Assembly (NCBI RefSeq): GCF_000374025.1
Contig: NZ_KB893191.1
Span: forward strand, 39,386-92,130
Length of the DNA stretch: 52,745 bases
Direction of reading: 5' to 3'
Source of the DNA: Spirosoma panaciterrae DSM 21099
GTDB lineage: Bacteria > Bacteroidota > Bacteroidia > Cytophagales > Spirosomataceae
Part shown: piece after piece, positions 42,816 through 51,575 of the stretch
Position numbering within the stretch: the first letter of the stretch is position 1
Layout of the letters: the number at the start of each line of letters is the position of its first letter
Position numbers and translations under genes: made by a program
The notes under the pieces: generated by a model
What the model was told of the DNA's origin: nothing
Databases searched by the model: none
Seen by the model: only the letters and a program-made list of their open reading frames with translations

Positions 42816-45626
42816 CTAAAGAATTTTCGTGTTATCCCGCTTGTTTGGTTCCAGCCAGGCTCCTAAAGGGTCGATACTAATTCTACGGGCATTGGGTAGG
42901 GCAGGAAGCGATATAAATCGTTGATCCGGGTTAGGATGTACTAATTCACGATACAGTTCATGACCAGTTTCGTCCAGCACGACCAGTGGGATATAATCGT
43001 TGATTGGGATCGGAAGACGTTTGCCGTTGGGTCCCTCACGCCATTTGCTGGAAAGGATTTCAATCGACAGGCCGTTGGGCAAGTTTGCTACGCGTCCTAC
43101 TTTAAAATCGAATGCTAAAGGCTCACTCAGGTATGTTTTCAGGTAGTTTAAAGTGTCGGGCAACTGGGCTGACAACGTCTGAGCAAAGGCGACCGACGTG
43201 GCAGACGATGGATGCTCAATAGCCTTCTGATAAAACTGGCCAATGGTCATACTGAGGGGCTTAGCTCCCCAGATTTGCTCGACGCTGGTCAAGGCAAGCG
43301 CTCCTCGTCCCCGTTCAACGGCATCATTTCCGCTCGATTGCAGTAGCGCAGGTACTTTTCCTCGATTGCGCTGTCGACTTTTGGCGTACCAGGTCGCCCG
43401 TTGTGCCAGACGGGCTCGAAGTCGATCGGAACCATATTCCTTCGCGACAAACTGCAATGCCAGGTATTCAGGTAAGCTTTGCGAAATAAACCCATCGCCC
43501 GGTTGGCGAACAGGCTTCAGTTTGTGCACTAACCATTGCTTGAATACCTCCCGCGAAATCAGATAGTCGATCTGGTCGAGTTCCGTTGGTTTTCGATAAT
43601 CGGCTGTCCAACCCTGGCTTTCGGCGAGTTGAATATAGCCCGGTTGGGAACTTACGTCGGCCTTGTTTAAAGGGGTTTCGGTGATTGTTAACCCTGCATA
43701 GGGATAAGGACCAAAAATCTGTTCACCCTGCTGGAGTGCCGTTTTAACCGATCGTAGCATGTGCTGAATCAGATACGGGTGATGATGGCGCAGCTGAATC
43801 TGAACAGCTTTGCCCGATACAGACGAAAAAGCGCTTGCCTTTGTGGTATAGCGGATCGGCTGGCTATCGACTACGGATGCCGATAGTTGATTCAGATGCC
43901 ATACTGATAAGCCTAATACAGAAAACAGGGCAACAAAGGCAACCGGATAGGGGCGCTGAAATCCAACAGACCATTGCCGGATGCGTTCGGAGAACCGGGC
44001 TGATACGCCCCGGTTCCAGGTCAGTAAATACGTTGTGATAAAGAGTCCGGAAACAGCCCACCATACGATATGCTGCGCTGGGCGAAGCACCGCATTAGCC
44101 CCGTAGCCGATCAGATCGGAATAGGTGAGGGAGCCGGGTAAAAAACTGTACGCGTAACCTGTCTGCCCATTTTTAGCCGTCAGGTAGCCAATGAATAACC
44201 CCGCAAAAATCAGCAAATTGATGAGGTGGCTCACCAGTCGATTGTTGACCAGAACCGCTATTAAGGCACCAAGGATAATCAACTGGCAATAGCGCAGGAA
44301 CCCATCTATGAGCAGGTCATCGGCATAAAGTATCCAGTCGATGTCATAGAAATCATTACCTAGCTGCACACCAAGGCCGGTCAGGAAAAGAATCAAGGTG
44401 AGTAAGGCGGCTACGCCAAACAGGGCCAATACTTTAGCGATCAGAAAAACAAAATTCGGTTGAGGGAGCGTATCATGAATTGACCAGAAACCAACCGTGC
44501 GTTCCGCGAAAATCAGCTCGCCCGTCATGACCAGTAAGAATAGCCCAATAAATACGCCCATGGTTATTCGTAAGGCAGTCATCTGTGAGGTAATGGGCAG
44601 TACCGGGAAATTCGGATGGTCTGATAGGCCAGTTACAGAGAGAATAGATAGCAGGGTGAGTAATCCCAGGGTGATAAAAAAGATGGGCTGACGAATCAGA
44701 TTCAGAAATTCGAATAGAGCCAGTCGGAGGGTGGTTGTCCAGGTCAACCGATTGCCGAACTGTAAATGCACAACAGGTAACGGGTGGTTCGATGGTTTTA
44801 AACGGGCCGACTGTTTTTGCTTTGGAAGGATATCGGGTCGTTTTTCAGTAAAATAATCGAACGAAAACCTTTGCTCGGCGTAGGCCAGTAGCCCCAGGGC
44901 TAATCCTAACCATAGCATCCGGTTAATAAGAAACAGGTCTGAAAAAACGAGTAATCCCGACGGTTGATCGCTGAACGCCATCGCGTCGACGGATTCACGT
45001 GCCATGCCCACGCCAAATGGGTCGAGCAAATGGCCTAAGTCGGATTCTCCCAGCACATTCTGCCCCGATTCGGTAAGCAGAAAATAAAGAACAACTACAA
45101 ACAGGCTCACGTAGGCGCCCCGAATGCTTCTGAGAAAAACAGTAAGCGCAAACGGGACACTTATAGCAATGAGAATATTCTGGGTCACCAGCCGAATAAA
45201 CCCATCAACCAGCGCCAGTCCGACTGCCGGAGTATTCAACTTATAGAAGGAAAGAAAAAGCAGACTACCAAGCGGATAAAACAGCCCAAGTAACAAGACC
45301 GTCGTATACGTACCCAGAAAGTGACCCGCAAAATGCATTCGGGGCGTAATAGGTAAGGTAAACAGATAAGGCGTTGTCTGGTAATCGAGGTCTTTTGTGA
45401 GTGACTGCCCAGCCAGTAAGGTAGCAATCACCGCCAGCATAACCCCCAGCGACGACAAAATCAGGTAGACGATCTGAGTCGTTTCGGCATAGGCATATAC
45501 CGTGCTCAACTGGCTGGTATACCAGATTCCCTGAGCAAAGGTCAACAGGGCGTAGAGATAAAACGTGGGCTGACGCAACTGGTAGCGCAGCTCAAAACGA
45601 GCAACAGTAAGGAGTGGATGGATCAT
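42816..45626 (-). CDS. ABC-2 type permease fused to a degenerate M1-peptidase-like domain
   Basis: The 936-aa protein starts at the ATG at 45626 (MIHPLLTVARFELRYQLRQP); a TTG at 45659 was rejected. The first 560 residues or so hold two sets of about six transmembrane helices like ABC-2 permeases, and about 600-930 resemble the M1 aminopeptidase part found in related Bacteroidota permease/M1 fusions. The zinc site that should read HExxH with W after it is ISREVFKQWL here, so both His residues are lost and the domain is probably a binding or folding module only. No ATPase gene stands beside it. Confidence 0.8.
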   Translation of the reverse strand: MIHPLLTVARFELRYQLRQPTFYLYALLTFAQGIWYTSQLSTVYAYAETTQIVYLILSSLGVMLAVIATLLAGQSLTKDLDYQTTPYLFTLPITPRMHFAGHFLGTYTTVLLLGLFYPLGSLLFLSFYKLNTPAVGLALVDGFIRLVTQNILIAISVPFALTVFLRSIRGAYVSLFVVVLYFLLTESGQNVLGESDLGHLLDPFGVGMARESVDAMAFSDQPSGLLVFSDLFLINRMLWLGLALGLLAYAEQRFSFDYFTEKRPDILPKQKQSARLKPSNHPLPVVHLQFGNRLTWTTTLRLALFEFLNLIRQPIFFITLGLLTLLSILSVTGLSDHPNFPVLPITSQMTALRITMGVFIGLFLLVMTGELIFAERTVGFWSIHDTLPQPNFVFLIAKVLALFGVAALLTLILFLTGLGVQLGNDFYDIDWILYADDLLIDGFLRYCQLIILGALIAVLVNNRLVSHLINLLIFAGLFIGYLTAKNGQTGYAYSFLPGSLTYSDLIGYGANAVLRPAQHIVWWAVSGLFITTYLLTWNRGVSARFSERIRQWSVGFQRPYPVAFVALFSVLGLSVWHLNQLSASVVDSQPIRYTTKASAFSSVSGKAVQIQLRHHHPYLIQHMLRSVKTALQQGEQIFGPYPYAGLTITETPLNKADVSSQPGYIQLAESQGWTADYRKPTELDQIDYLISREVFKQWLVHKLKPVRQPGDGFISQSLPEYLALQFVAKEYGSDRLRARLAQRATWYAKSRQRNRGKVPALLQSSGNDAVERGRGALALTSVEQIWGAKPLSMTIGQFYQKAIEHPSSATSVAFAQTLSAQLPDTLNYLKTYLSEPLAFDFKVGRVANLPNGLSIEILSSKWREGPNGKRLPIPINDYIPLVVLDETGHELYRELVHPNPDQRFISLPALPNARRISIDPLGAWLEPNKRDNTKIL

Positions 45627-45698
45627 ACCCCAAGGTACAAAATCCAGCCTTTTTGTCAATACAAGCGTAGGGGCTATGCGGAGTAAGTGCTTACGGAA

Positions 45699-46760
45699 TT
45701 ACACACGTACCAGTTCGGCCAGACCTACACCTGAGTCGGCCGCTCCGTAATACATCCAGATTCGGCCCGAATCGGGCCATTGAATCCAGCCATTTGAAAA
45801 AACGACGTTAGGAAAGAAGCCTTCCCGCTCCCACGGATGTTCGGGCGTCAGCAGGGGCAGATCGGACCGATCAAGTACCCGTGCCGGATCATCTTTGTCA
45901 AGCAAGGCAAGCGCCAGCGAATACGCGTGTGTAGCGTCGGCACCGTGATAGCAGACCAGCCAGCCTTCGTCGGTGAGTATAGGCTCAGGGCCAGCCCCGA
46001 TTTTTCCCCCTTCCCAACTGTAGGAATGCCCCAGCGGATCGGTGTCTATATGGCCCCGCCCGCCAAACAAAAATCGGTGGTTGCCCCAATGGATACTATC
46101 TTCCGATTCGGCCAGCCAGATCGACGGTTTGCCAATTTCCGACACCATAGGCCGATGCAGCAGCCTATATTTCCCGTTGATTCGTTTAGGAAACAGGGCT
46201 ACATCTTTATTCGGTGGGGGCAAAATCATGCCGATGCGTTCTACATGCTCAAAATCGGTTGTTACAGCCAGCCCTACCCCTGGCCCATGTTCAGATACGG
46301 CCGTATAGGTGATCCAGTATTTGCCCTCCAGAAACGTAATCCGGGCATCTTCGATACCAAAGGCTTCATCCAGGCGGGTTGGGAATAAAAAGGGTTTCTC
46401 ATCGATCTGGAAGTGAATGCCATCCCGACTGCGGGCCAGTCGTAAATGACTCATGGAGGTTAAATAGACCTTTCCGCCCACTGAAAGTAGCCGGGGGTCG
46501 TAGGGCTCGCTGGGCTCGGGAAAGCTCCTGACCGATAGGGTGGGGATACCATTTACTACCTCGATGAGTGGGATGCGAATAAGGCCCGGTTCTGCTTTGG
46601 GGGCTTCGGCGACACGTAATAGAAGAATAACTTCGTCGTTGAAGAGGCAGGCAGCCGGGTTAAAAGCGCCTAAAACCTCAAATCCCTCAACGCTAGGCTT
46701 CACATCATGCGTTTGCAAAATGGGCTGGTCTGATAGTCGCCGGAGCTGATAATTTTTCAT
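45699..46760 (-). CDS. GH130-family mannoside phosphorylase/hydrolase
   Basis: A five-bladed propeller enzyme of 353 aa. Family segments are FNPAACLF, EPYDPRLL near 85, GIEDARITF with the likely catalytic Asp, and GGKIGAGPEPI followed by MYYGAADSGVGLAEL. GH130 members split beta-mannosides, either with phosphate (phosphorylases) or water. The phosphate-binding residues that decide this are not clear to me by eye, so the reaction is left open. It is alone, not next to a SusCD pair. Confidence 0.87.
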   Translation of the reverse strand: MKNYQLRRLSDQPILQTHDVKPSVEGFEVLGAFNPAACLFNDEVILLLRVAEAPKAEPGLIRIPLIEVVNGIPTLSVRSFPEPSEPYDPRLLSVGGKVYLTSMSHLRLARSRDGIHFQIDEKPFLFPTRLDEAFGIEDARITFLEGKYWITYTAVSEHGPGVGLAVTTDFEHVERIGMILPPPNKDVALFPKRINGKYRLLHRPMVSEIGKPSIWLAESEDSIHWGNHRFLFGGRGHIDTDPLGHSYSWEGGKIGAGPEPILTDEGWLVCYHGADATHAYSLALALLDKDDPARVLDRSDLPLLTPEHPWEREGFFPNVVFSNGWIQWPDSGRIWMYYGAADSGVGLAELVRV

Positions 46761-46840
46761 TCACTAAGGCCAAATGGCTTTTTTTATCAGTATGTGCAAC
46801 AATTGTGGCACTATTATGCATAAACTTGATAGCAGGCTTG

Positions 46841-46848
46841 TAGTTTTG
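46841..46848 (+). promoter_or_regulatory. Bacteroidota -7 element before the acidic-protein gene
   Basis: TAGTTTTG matches TAnnTTTG exactly about 90 bp before the ATG at 46940. No convincing -33 element is seen at the usual distance. Confidence 0.35.
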
Positions 46849-46939
46849 AGCTTTTATTGAATAAGTTTGAGCGCTGGCTAAACCTTCGGGGAAAGAGCCG
46901 CGTTATGTCGATTGAACCAACATTTATCCTTTATTGACC

Positions 46940-47182
46940 ATGATTTACCAGCCAACGTTTGATCAGGATGAAGACGTGCTGATGTTGAACCCTGATCCCA
47001 AATTTGCTTTTGATGACGACGACGATTTTGACGACGATGACGTTGACTTTGATGAAATAGACGACCCCGGTGTCGATTCAGAGTTTGGGGCCGATGATCT
47101 GGATGATTTCGATGAAGACGATCTGGAAGAACTGGACGATGATGACATCGAGGACGATCTGGACGACGATAGCATGGAATAA
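46940..47182 (+). CDS. Very acidic Asp-rich small protein
   Basis: An 80-aa protein of which more than half is Asp or Glu from residue 25 on (runs such as DDDDDFDDDD and EDDLEELDDDD). The first 24 residues (MIYQPTFDQDEDVLMLNPDP) are less acidic. It is surely disordered. It could bind cations or act as a nucleic-acid mimic, but nothing in the sequence proves either. The start at 46940 is the first ATG. A hairpin follows 11 bp after the stop, so it is its own transcription unit. Similar acidic proteins are common in Bacteroidota and mostly unstudied. Confidence 0.75.
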   Translation: MIYQPTFDQDEDVLMLNPDPKFAFDDDDDFDDDDVDFDEIDDPGVDSEFGADDLDDFDEDDLEELDDDDIEDDLDDDSME

Positions 47183-47193
47183 TTAGCCCGGCC

Positions 47194-47227
47194 CGTATAA
47201 CTCAGAGAGCGATTTCTGAGTTATACG
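47194..47227 (+). terminator. Hairpin after the acidic-protein gene
   Basis: A perfect 13-bp stem CGTATAACTCAGA/TCTGAGTTATACG with an 8-nt loop lies just after the stop. There is no T run, so termination strength is uncertain. Confidence 0.65.
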
Positions 47228-47250
47228 CTTGTCGAACCAAATACAACGTT

Positions 47251-47415
47251 ATGAAACCAGATCCGGCTGAAGAACCCTTAGTGACGACTAAAAACGCTGA
47301 CGAGGAGGGTACCGCTCCCGATTCAGAAACCCAGTCGTCGGCTGCCAGTGAAGCAGGTGATCGCACCACCGAAGATGGCTCCCGCGCACCCAACGACCCG
47401 GCCGAAGGAGCTTAA
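47251..47415 (+). CDS. Small acidic disordered protein
   Basis: A 54-aa frame from ATG to TAA with no hydrophobic stretch, rich in Glu, Asp, Ala, Ser, Thr and Pro (MKPDPAEEPLVTTKNADEEG at the start). It follows the Asp-rich gene and its hairpin, and an inverted repeat follows it by 3 bp. Codon use looks like that of the neighbours. No family is recognised; it may be a real small protein or a chance frame. Confidence 0.5.
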   Translation: MKPDPAEEPLVTTKNADEEGTAPDSETQSSAASEAGDRTTEDGSRAPNDPAEGA

Positions 47416-47418
47416 TCC

Positions 47419-47509
47419 AATGATTGAATGAGTGAATTGTTGACTGATCTGAATAGAAAAGCTTGCGCCAGCCTATTCAATCAGTCAACAATTCACTCAT
47501 TCAATCATT
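47419..47509. repeat. 30-bp perfect inverted repeat between convergent genes
   Basis: Arms at 47419-47448 and 47480-47509 match perfectly, and the pairing can go on inward (TGAATAG with CTATTCA) after one mismatch. The arms are made of heptad-like TGAATGAGTGAAT units. The right arm covers the last 13 bp of the isochorismate synthase gene, so it probably acts as a two-way terminator. Confidence 0.85.
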
Positions 47510-48828
47510 ACAGAAAGCAGCGTCTGGCACTTCATCTCGGTTTCCTGCCATTCGCGTTCGGGAACTGAGTCTTCGGTGATCCCGGCACCCGCATAGAGTG
47601 TTGCCCGTTTGCCTTCGAGTTTCATGCAGCGGATATGTACGAAGATATGACTCGATGGCCCTTCCTGATTCGTATCGATGTTGACAGGGCCTAAAAATCC
47701 ACTATAAAATTCACGGTCGTGAGATTCATGTTGCTGGATGAACCGGAAGGCTACGTCGCGGGGCGTACCGCAAACGGCCGACGTTGGGTGAAGCAACCGG
47801 AGCATGACGGTGCCTAACTGTGGGTAGCGCACGGCTTGGGTATCGACCGTAAACGAAGTGCCCAGGTGCATCAGATTTCCGGCAATAACACTTTTGGGGC
47901 CTTCCTCGATGTATTCCCTCAGCCGAATCTTCTTAAAACATTCGATGATGTAGCGGCACACGATGGCCTGTTCTTCAATCTCTTTCTGCGACCACATAGC
48001 TTCTGCCGGGCGCTTGGCTGTTCCATCCGGATTATAGGCCGATTGCGTACCTGCTAAGGCCGCCGTCTGGAAAATACCGTCGGCATTTTGGCTTACCAGA
48101 CGTTCGGGCGTGGCACTGATCCAGATTTGTCCTTTTTCGGGAATCGAAACCGCCGATACAAACGCGTTCGGGTATTTGGCGCAAAGCGTATCGAAAAGCG
48201 CAACAGCATTGGGGGCGTCGGCAAATACGATCTGTTTGGTGCGTGATAAAACCACCTTGCGAAACTCGCCCCGTTGCATGGCCTCTACGGCTTCGGCCAC
48301 ATTCTGAATATACTGCTCCTGCGCGTGAGGTTCGTCGATAGCTACTGGTTGTCCCGGAACTGACTGCGGCCCTGTGTGTGCCGCTTTTCGGACGGCTTGC
48401 CAGAATTGACCGGCTTTTCCTGATGTATGTTGAGAACTAGTAGCCTGATTGGAAAGAGCCGGGGAGTTGCTCGAAAAAGTCGCCTGAATATCGGCCCGCA
48501 AAAAGAGCGTTTGCGAGATGTAATCCGTTGTGTCTAAGTGCTCATCCGGCTGTGCCTCAACATGTATACTTCTGGCCAGATTGTCGAAAGGGCTGATCAC
48601 GAAACCCGCAGGTAATTCTTCCAGATCGGTCGAAACCCGGGGTAAAACAGCATCGAACGACACAATCAAATGTTTATCCTGCTGGTTAGGTAACCGCCAA
48701 ACGGCTGCCGGAAAGCCCAGCGACAGAGCGGCATCCCAATAATCGACGGCACTGGGAGCCGATACGTACGGACGACGTACAGCAGACAAGGTATTTAATT
48801 CAACTTTATTTACAGACTCAGATTGCAT
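47497..48828 (-). CDS. menF: Isochorismate synthase
   Basis: The enzyme turns chorismate into isochorismate for menaquinone, or for a siderophore. The 443-aa protein from ATG 48828 (MQSESVNKVELNTL) has the chorismate-binding domain: GEFRKVVLSRTK near 200, SATPERLVS, LAGTQ, HLGTSFTVD, LHPTSAVCGTPRD, REFYSGFLGPV and ATLYAGAGIT. The GT in LAGTQ and the His in LHPTSA fit an isochorismate synthase rather than anthranilate or aminodeoxychorismate synthase. No other menaquinone gene is in the window, so the menF name is by family. Confidence 0.92.
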   Translation of the reverse strand: MQSESVNKVELNTLSAVRRPYVSAPSAVDYWDAALSLGFPAAVWRLPNQQDKHLIVSFDAVLPRVSTDLEELPAGFVISPFDNLARSIHVEAQPDEHLDTTDYISQTLFLRADIQATFSSNSPALSNQATSSQHTSGKAGQFWQAVRKAAHTGPQSVPGQPVAIDEPHAQEQYIQNVAEAVEAMQRGEFRKVVLSRTKQIVFADAPNAVALFDTLCAKYPNAFVSAVSIPEKGQIWISATPERLVSQNADGIFQTAALAGTQSAYNPDGTAKRPAEAMWSQKEIEEQAIVCRYIIECFKKIRLREYIEEGPKSVIAGNLMHLGTSFTVDTQAVRYPQLGTVMLRLLHPTSAVCGTPRDVAFRFIQQHESHDREFYSGFLGPVNIDTNQEGPSSHIFVHIRCMKLEGKRATLYAGAGITEDSVPEREWQETEMKCQTLLSVMIE

Positions 48829-48913
48829 AGCGAACAGCCGATCAAATCGGTACGACTGTAAGAATAACAAATTCTACGATGAATTTGTGCTCTCAATGCT
48901 CGAAACTCTTTGG

Positions 48914-49327
48914 CTAGGCTGATAATAAGGGTGAGTTGTCGGATGGTGGAGTAAAATCGAAGCCTGAATTTTGTAGTGTGTTGTATATGTAGGCAATATA
49001 CCGCTCCTGAAACTGAATGGTGTGCTGCTGTTGCTGGATAATGGTCTCTTTATCGTTTAGGAGGTCATTCTGCTGGGCAAGTTGTTCCAGTACCCAGGTA
49101 GCTGGAATCGGTTCCCCGTTTTCGTTTTTAGCCAGATGATAGGTTTGTAGGGTCTCGGGGGTAGTGTCGAGGGCTTTGGCTAGTTCAGGCAGACGTTTAG
49201 CACACGCCGTCTCATCGTTTTCCAGCCGATAATACGTGGGCTGACTCATACAGAGTTTATCCGCCATCTGTTCCTGGGTAATTCTTTGGTCCTTCCGAAA
49301 TCGTTTGATGTTGATAGACAGAAACAT
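48914..49327 (-). CDS. XRE-family helix-turn-helix regulator
   Basis: The 137-aa protein has an N-terminal HTH_3 domain (5-60, LSINIKRFRKDQRITQEQMA, then MSQPTYYRLEND) and a coiled-coil tail (about 80-118, QNDLLNDKETIIQQQQHTI) that should give a dimer. It is divergent from the C39-like/VKOR/thioredoxin gene, with 277 bp between the starts. That gap contains simple repeats and phased direct repeats that it may bind. Confidence 0.88.
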   Translation of the reverse strand: MFLSINIKRFRKDQRITQEQMADKLCMSQPTYYRLENDETACAKRLPELAKALDTTPETLQTYHLAKNENGEPIPATWVLEQLAQQNDLLNDKETIIQQQQHTIQFQERYIAYIYNTLQNSGFDFTPPSDNSPLLSA

Positions 49328-49410
49328 GGTTATCAGAGTGATGTGGTTGGACAGAAAATGCAGAACTATGACAGTAGTTTTGTCGATTAGTCACTAATAG
49401 ATCGTGTATT

Positions 49411-49429
49411 ATTTATTTATTTATTTATT
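49411..49429. repeat. ATTT tetranucleotide repeat
   Basis: About 4.75 copies of ATTT lie inside the AT-rich gap between the XRE gene and the VKOR-type gene, flanked by GATCGT and ACGATC (inverted). Slippage here could change promoter spacing. Confidence 0.8.
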
Positions 49430-49517
49430 GTACGATCGTAACGCATTGACTGACAATAATATATGTATTGATGGAGGGCATTGAGAAAGCTTTTGCTTAC
49501 TAAATTGTGAGAAAAAA

Positions 49518-49556
49518 TGAATAAAATGTGAATAAAAATTGAATAAATATGAATAA
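49518..49556 (+). promoter_or_regulatory. Four helically phased TGAATAA repeats
   Basis: TGAATAA begins at 49518, 49529, 49540 and 49550, so the steps are 11, 11 and 10 bp, one helical turn each. They end about 50 bp before the ATG at 49605. Such an array on one DNA face can be bent DNA or a multi-site operator. The first three copies carry extra A residues, giving A-tracts. Confidence 0.5.
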
Positions 49557-49604
49557 GGCTGTGTAGTGCTCCGCTATAGATTTGGGCCATCAACTGTTTC
49601 TGAA

Positions 49605-51233
49605 ATGGCTCTTGTCCACTCCTTTTTAAGCGATACCGATGCGAATGCCAGCGCAACGCTCTATGCCTTACTAAAGCGTATGGATGTAAAAGTAACTCGG
49701 GCAACCGTGCAAGAGTCGTTGGAGCGGCACCCCGATTTTCCTAGCCTATTGAGCTTGAGCGATGTGCTGACCGACTGGCAGGTAGAAAGTGCAGCCCTGC
49801 AACTCAATACGACTGAACAATTTCGTGAGCTACCCTTTCCTTTTATCGCGCACCTGCGTAAAGAAGGAGGATGGTATGTGCTGGTAACGGCGCTAAAAGG
49901 CGACCGAATTACTTATGTTGATACAGCCGAAGGGCAGCTTACCGAATCATTGGCCGATTTTGAGCAACAATGGTCAGGTGTTGTGCTTCTAGCTGAAGTA
50001 TCCGAACTATCCGGTGAGCCTGAATATGCACCGAAGCGTAAACAGGAATGGCTGACCGACTTGCGTGGCACGTTTGTGTTGGGGAGTATAGGACTTCTTT
50101 TTCTGTTGGCTGTTTTAGGGGTAGCCAGTACGTTTAGTCGTTTGGATTGGCTTTGGCTATTGACCAAAACGGTGGGCTTAACGCTGAGTGTGTTGCTGGT
50201 GCTAAAACAACTAGGTAGCAGAAACACACTAACCGACCGTTTGTGTCGTATCAATAGCAAAACGAATTGTGATAACGTGCTGAACTCGCCAGCAGCTAAG
50301 CTTTGGGGCTGGCTAAGCTGGACTGACGTTGGGCTGCTCTACTTTTCGGGTGGTTTGTTGGCCGTTTTCGTAACAGGAATTTATCCGTCTATCCGCCCGG
50401 TTCTACAGGCACTGGCGTTGCTGGCTGTTCCTTATACATTGTTTTCGGTTTATTATCAGGCCCGTGTGCTGCGGCAGTGGTGTACGTTGTGCCTGGGCGT
50501 ACAGGCTGTGCTATTGGCAGAAGGTACACTCGCTGTCCTGTCTTTAGAGGGCTTACCTAATTCGTTACCACCGTATTTACTCATACTGACTGTTTTTCTA
50601 TTGCCTACCCTGGTTTGGGTTACCCTAAAACCCTTACTAACCGCAGTAGCCAAAAGCCGTCATGAGCATCAGGAGTTAATGGGCTGGAAACGAAATCCTG
50701 AGTTATTCCATGCATTACTCATGCAACAGCCACAGATGCCGCCCATACCCGACGACTTGTACCCAATTGTATTAGGTAATCCAGATGCCGAGCATACCAT
50801 TACAATGGTCACCAATCCGTACTGCGGTCCCTGTGCCCGAACGCATAAGGAACTGGAGACTCTGCTTAACCGCAACGATAATATTAATGCCAAGATCATT
50901 TTTACCTGCGATGGCGCAGAGGGGCTGGCAACTCAGGTGGCCATAAGATCAATGGCATTAGTACCGCATGGAAAAGCAACCTTGGCGTTAAGAGACTGGT
51001 ATGGACAGACAGAAAAGAATGTGGATGTGTGGGTTGAAAAATATCCGGTAGATGCTGATGGGACCGATTGGCTTTCGGTGACTGAGCGATATACTGATTG
51101 GTGCCGATTGGCCGATATTCAGGTGACTCCGACACTATTTGTAGATGGATACCAGTTGCCGGAGCAGTATAGGTTAAGCGATTTGCGTTGGTTGGTAAAT
51201 GAACTTGACTCGCAAGCCATAAACCTCAGCTAA
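49605..51233 (+). CDS. C39-like / VKOR / thioredoxin fusion protein
   Basis: The 542-aa protein has three parts. Residues about 1-130 resemble a C39 peptidase but have no catalytic Cys (SATLYALL where DCG would be) and WYVLV where the catalytic His would be, so it is inactive. About 150-330 is a VKOR-type membrane domain with four or more helices, loop cysteines (LCRINSKTNCDNV) and the CxxC WCTLC. About 370-542 is a thioredoxin domain with PYCGPC and cis-Pro in VTPTLF. The whole should make or relay disulphides in the periplasm. This type is found near peptide-export genes in Bacteroidota. A GTG at 49566 is an alternative start. The glycosyltransferase gene follows after 4 bp. Confidence 0.87.
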   Translation: MALVHSFLSDTDANASATLYALLKRMDVKVTRATVQESLERHPDFPSLLSLSDVLTDWQVESAALQLNTTEQFRELPFPFIAHLRKEGGWYVLVTALKGDRITYVDTAEGQLTESLADFEQQWSGVVLLAEVSELSGEPEYAPKRKQEWLTDLRGTFVLGSIGLLFLLAVLGVASTFSRLDWLWLLTKTVGLTLSVLLVLKQLGSRNTLTDRLCRINSKTNCDNVLNSPAAKLWGWLSWTDVGLLYFSGGLLAVFVTGIYPSIRPVLQALALLAVPYTLFSVYYQARVLRQWCTLCLGVQAVLLAEGTLAVLSLEGLPNSLPPYLLILTVFLLPTLVWVTLKPLLTAVAKSRHEHQELMGWKRNPELFHALLMQQPQMPPIPDDLYPIVLGNPDAEHTITMVTNPYCGPCARTHKELETLLNRNDNINAKIIFTCDGAEGLATQVAIRSMALVPHGKATLALRDWYGQTEKNVDVWVEKYPVDADGTDWLSVTERYTDWCRLADIQVTPTLFVDGYQLPEQYRLSDLRWLVNELDSQAINLS

Positions 51234-51237
51234 GTCT

Positions 51238-51564
51238 ATGAAAACGGCTTTATTTATCATGTTTCCGGTTCCAAGCCATTACAACATTTGTTTTGGGCTG
51301 GCCGATAGCCTACGTAAGAAGGGGTATCGGGTTGTATTTGCTGGTACGCCAACCTTGCGAACGCATATTGAAAGCCAGGAGTTTGAATTTGCCGAATTGG
51401 CGTACATGAAGGAAATAGTCGTTGCGAACTGGCGGATAGCATTAGGGCTTTTTATTGTGAATGTGTTCGAGAAAAAAGCCCGAAGGGTTCGTTACAGAGA
51501 ATTTCTGACTTCGGTTGATGCAGTTCAATACGTTTGCAAAACCATATCACCGAATGAGATTTAT
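51238..51564 (+). pseudogene. Glycosyltransferase (MGT-like), cut by an IS element
   Basis: About 109 residues of an N-terminal GT-B domain are left: MKTALFIMFPVPSHYNICFG, LADSLRKKGYRVVFAGTP, as in macrolide-type UDP-glycosyltransferases. The frame runs into the IS630-type element at 51565 and stops in its end (TGTAAAT, stop by 51579). The missing C-terminal part should lie past the right window edge, beyond the IS. It is coupled to the VKOR-type gene by a 4-bp gap, so it was part of that operon. The truncated product lacks the donor-sugar domain and is surely inactive. Confidence 0.8.
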
Positions 51565-51575
51565 TGCACTGTAAA

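Noticed and set aside
49417..49704. Minus-strand 95-aa frame as a peptide precursor
   Set aside because: It overlaps the start of the VKOR-type gene, runs through AT-rich repeats and has no leader-peptide pattern.
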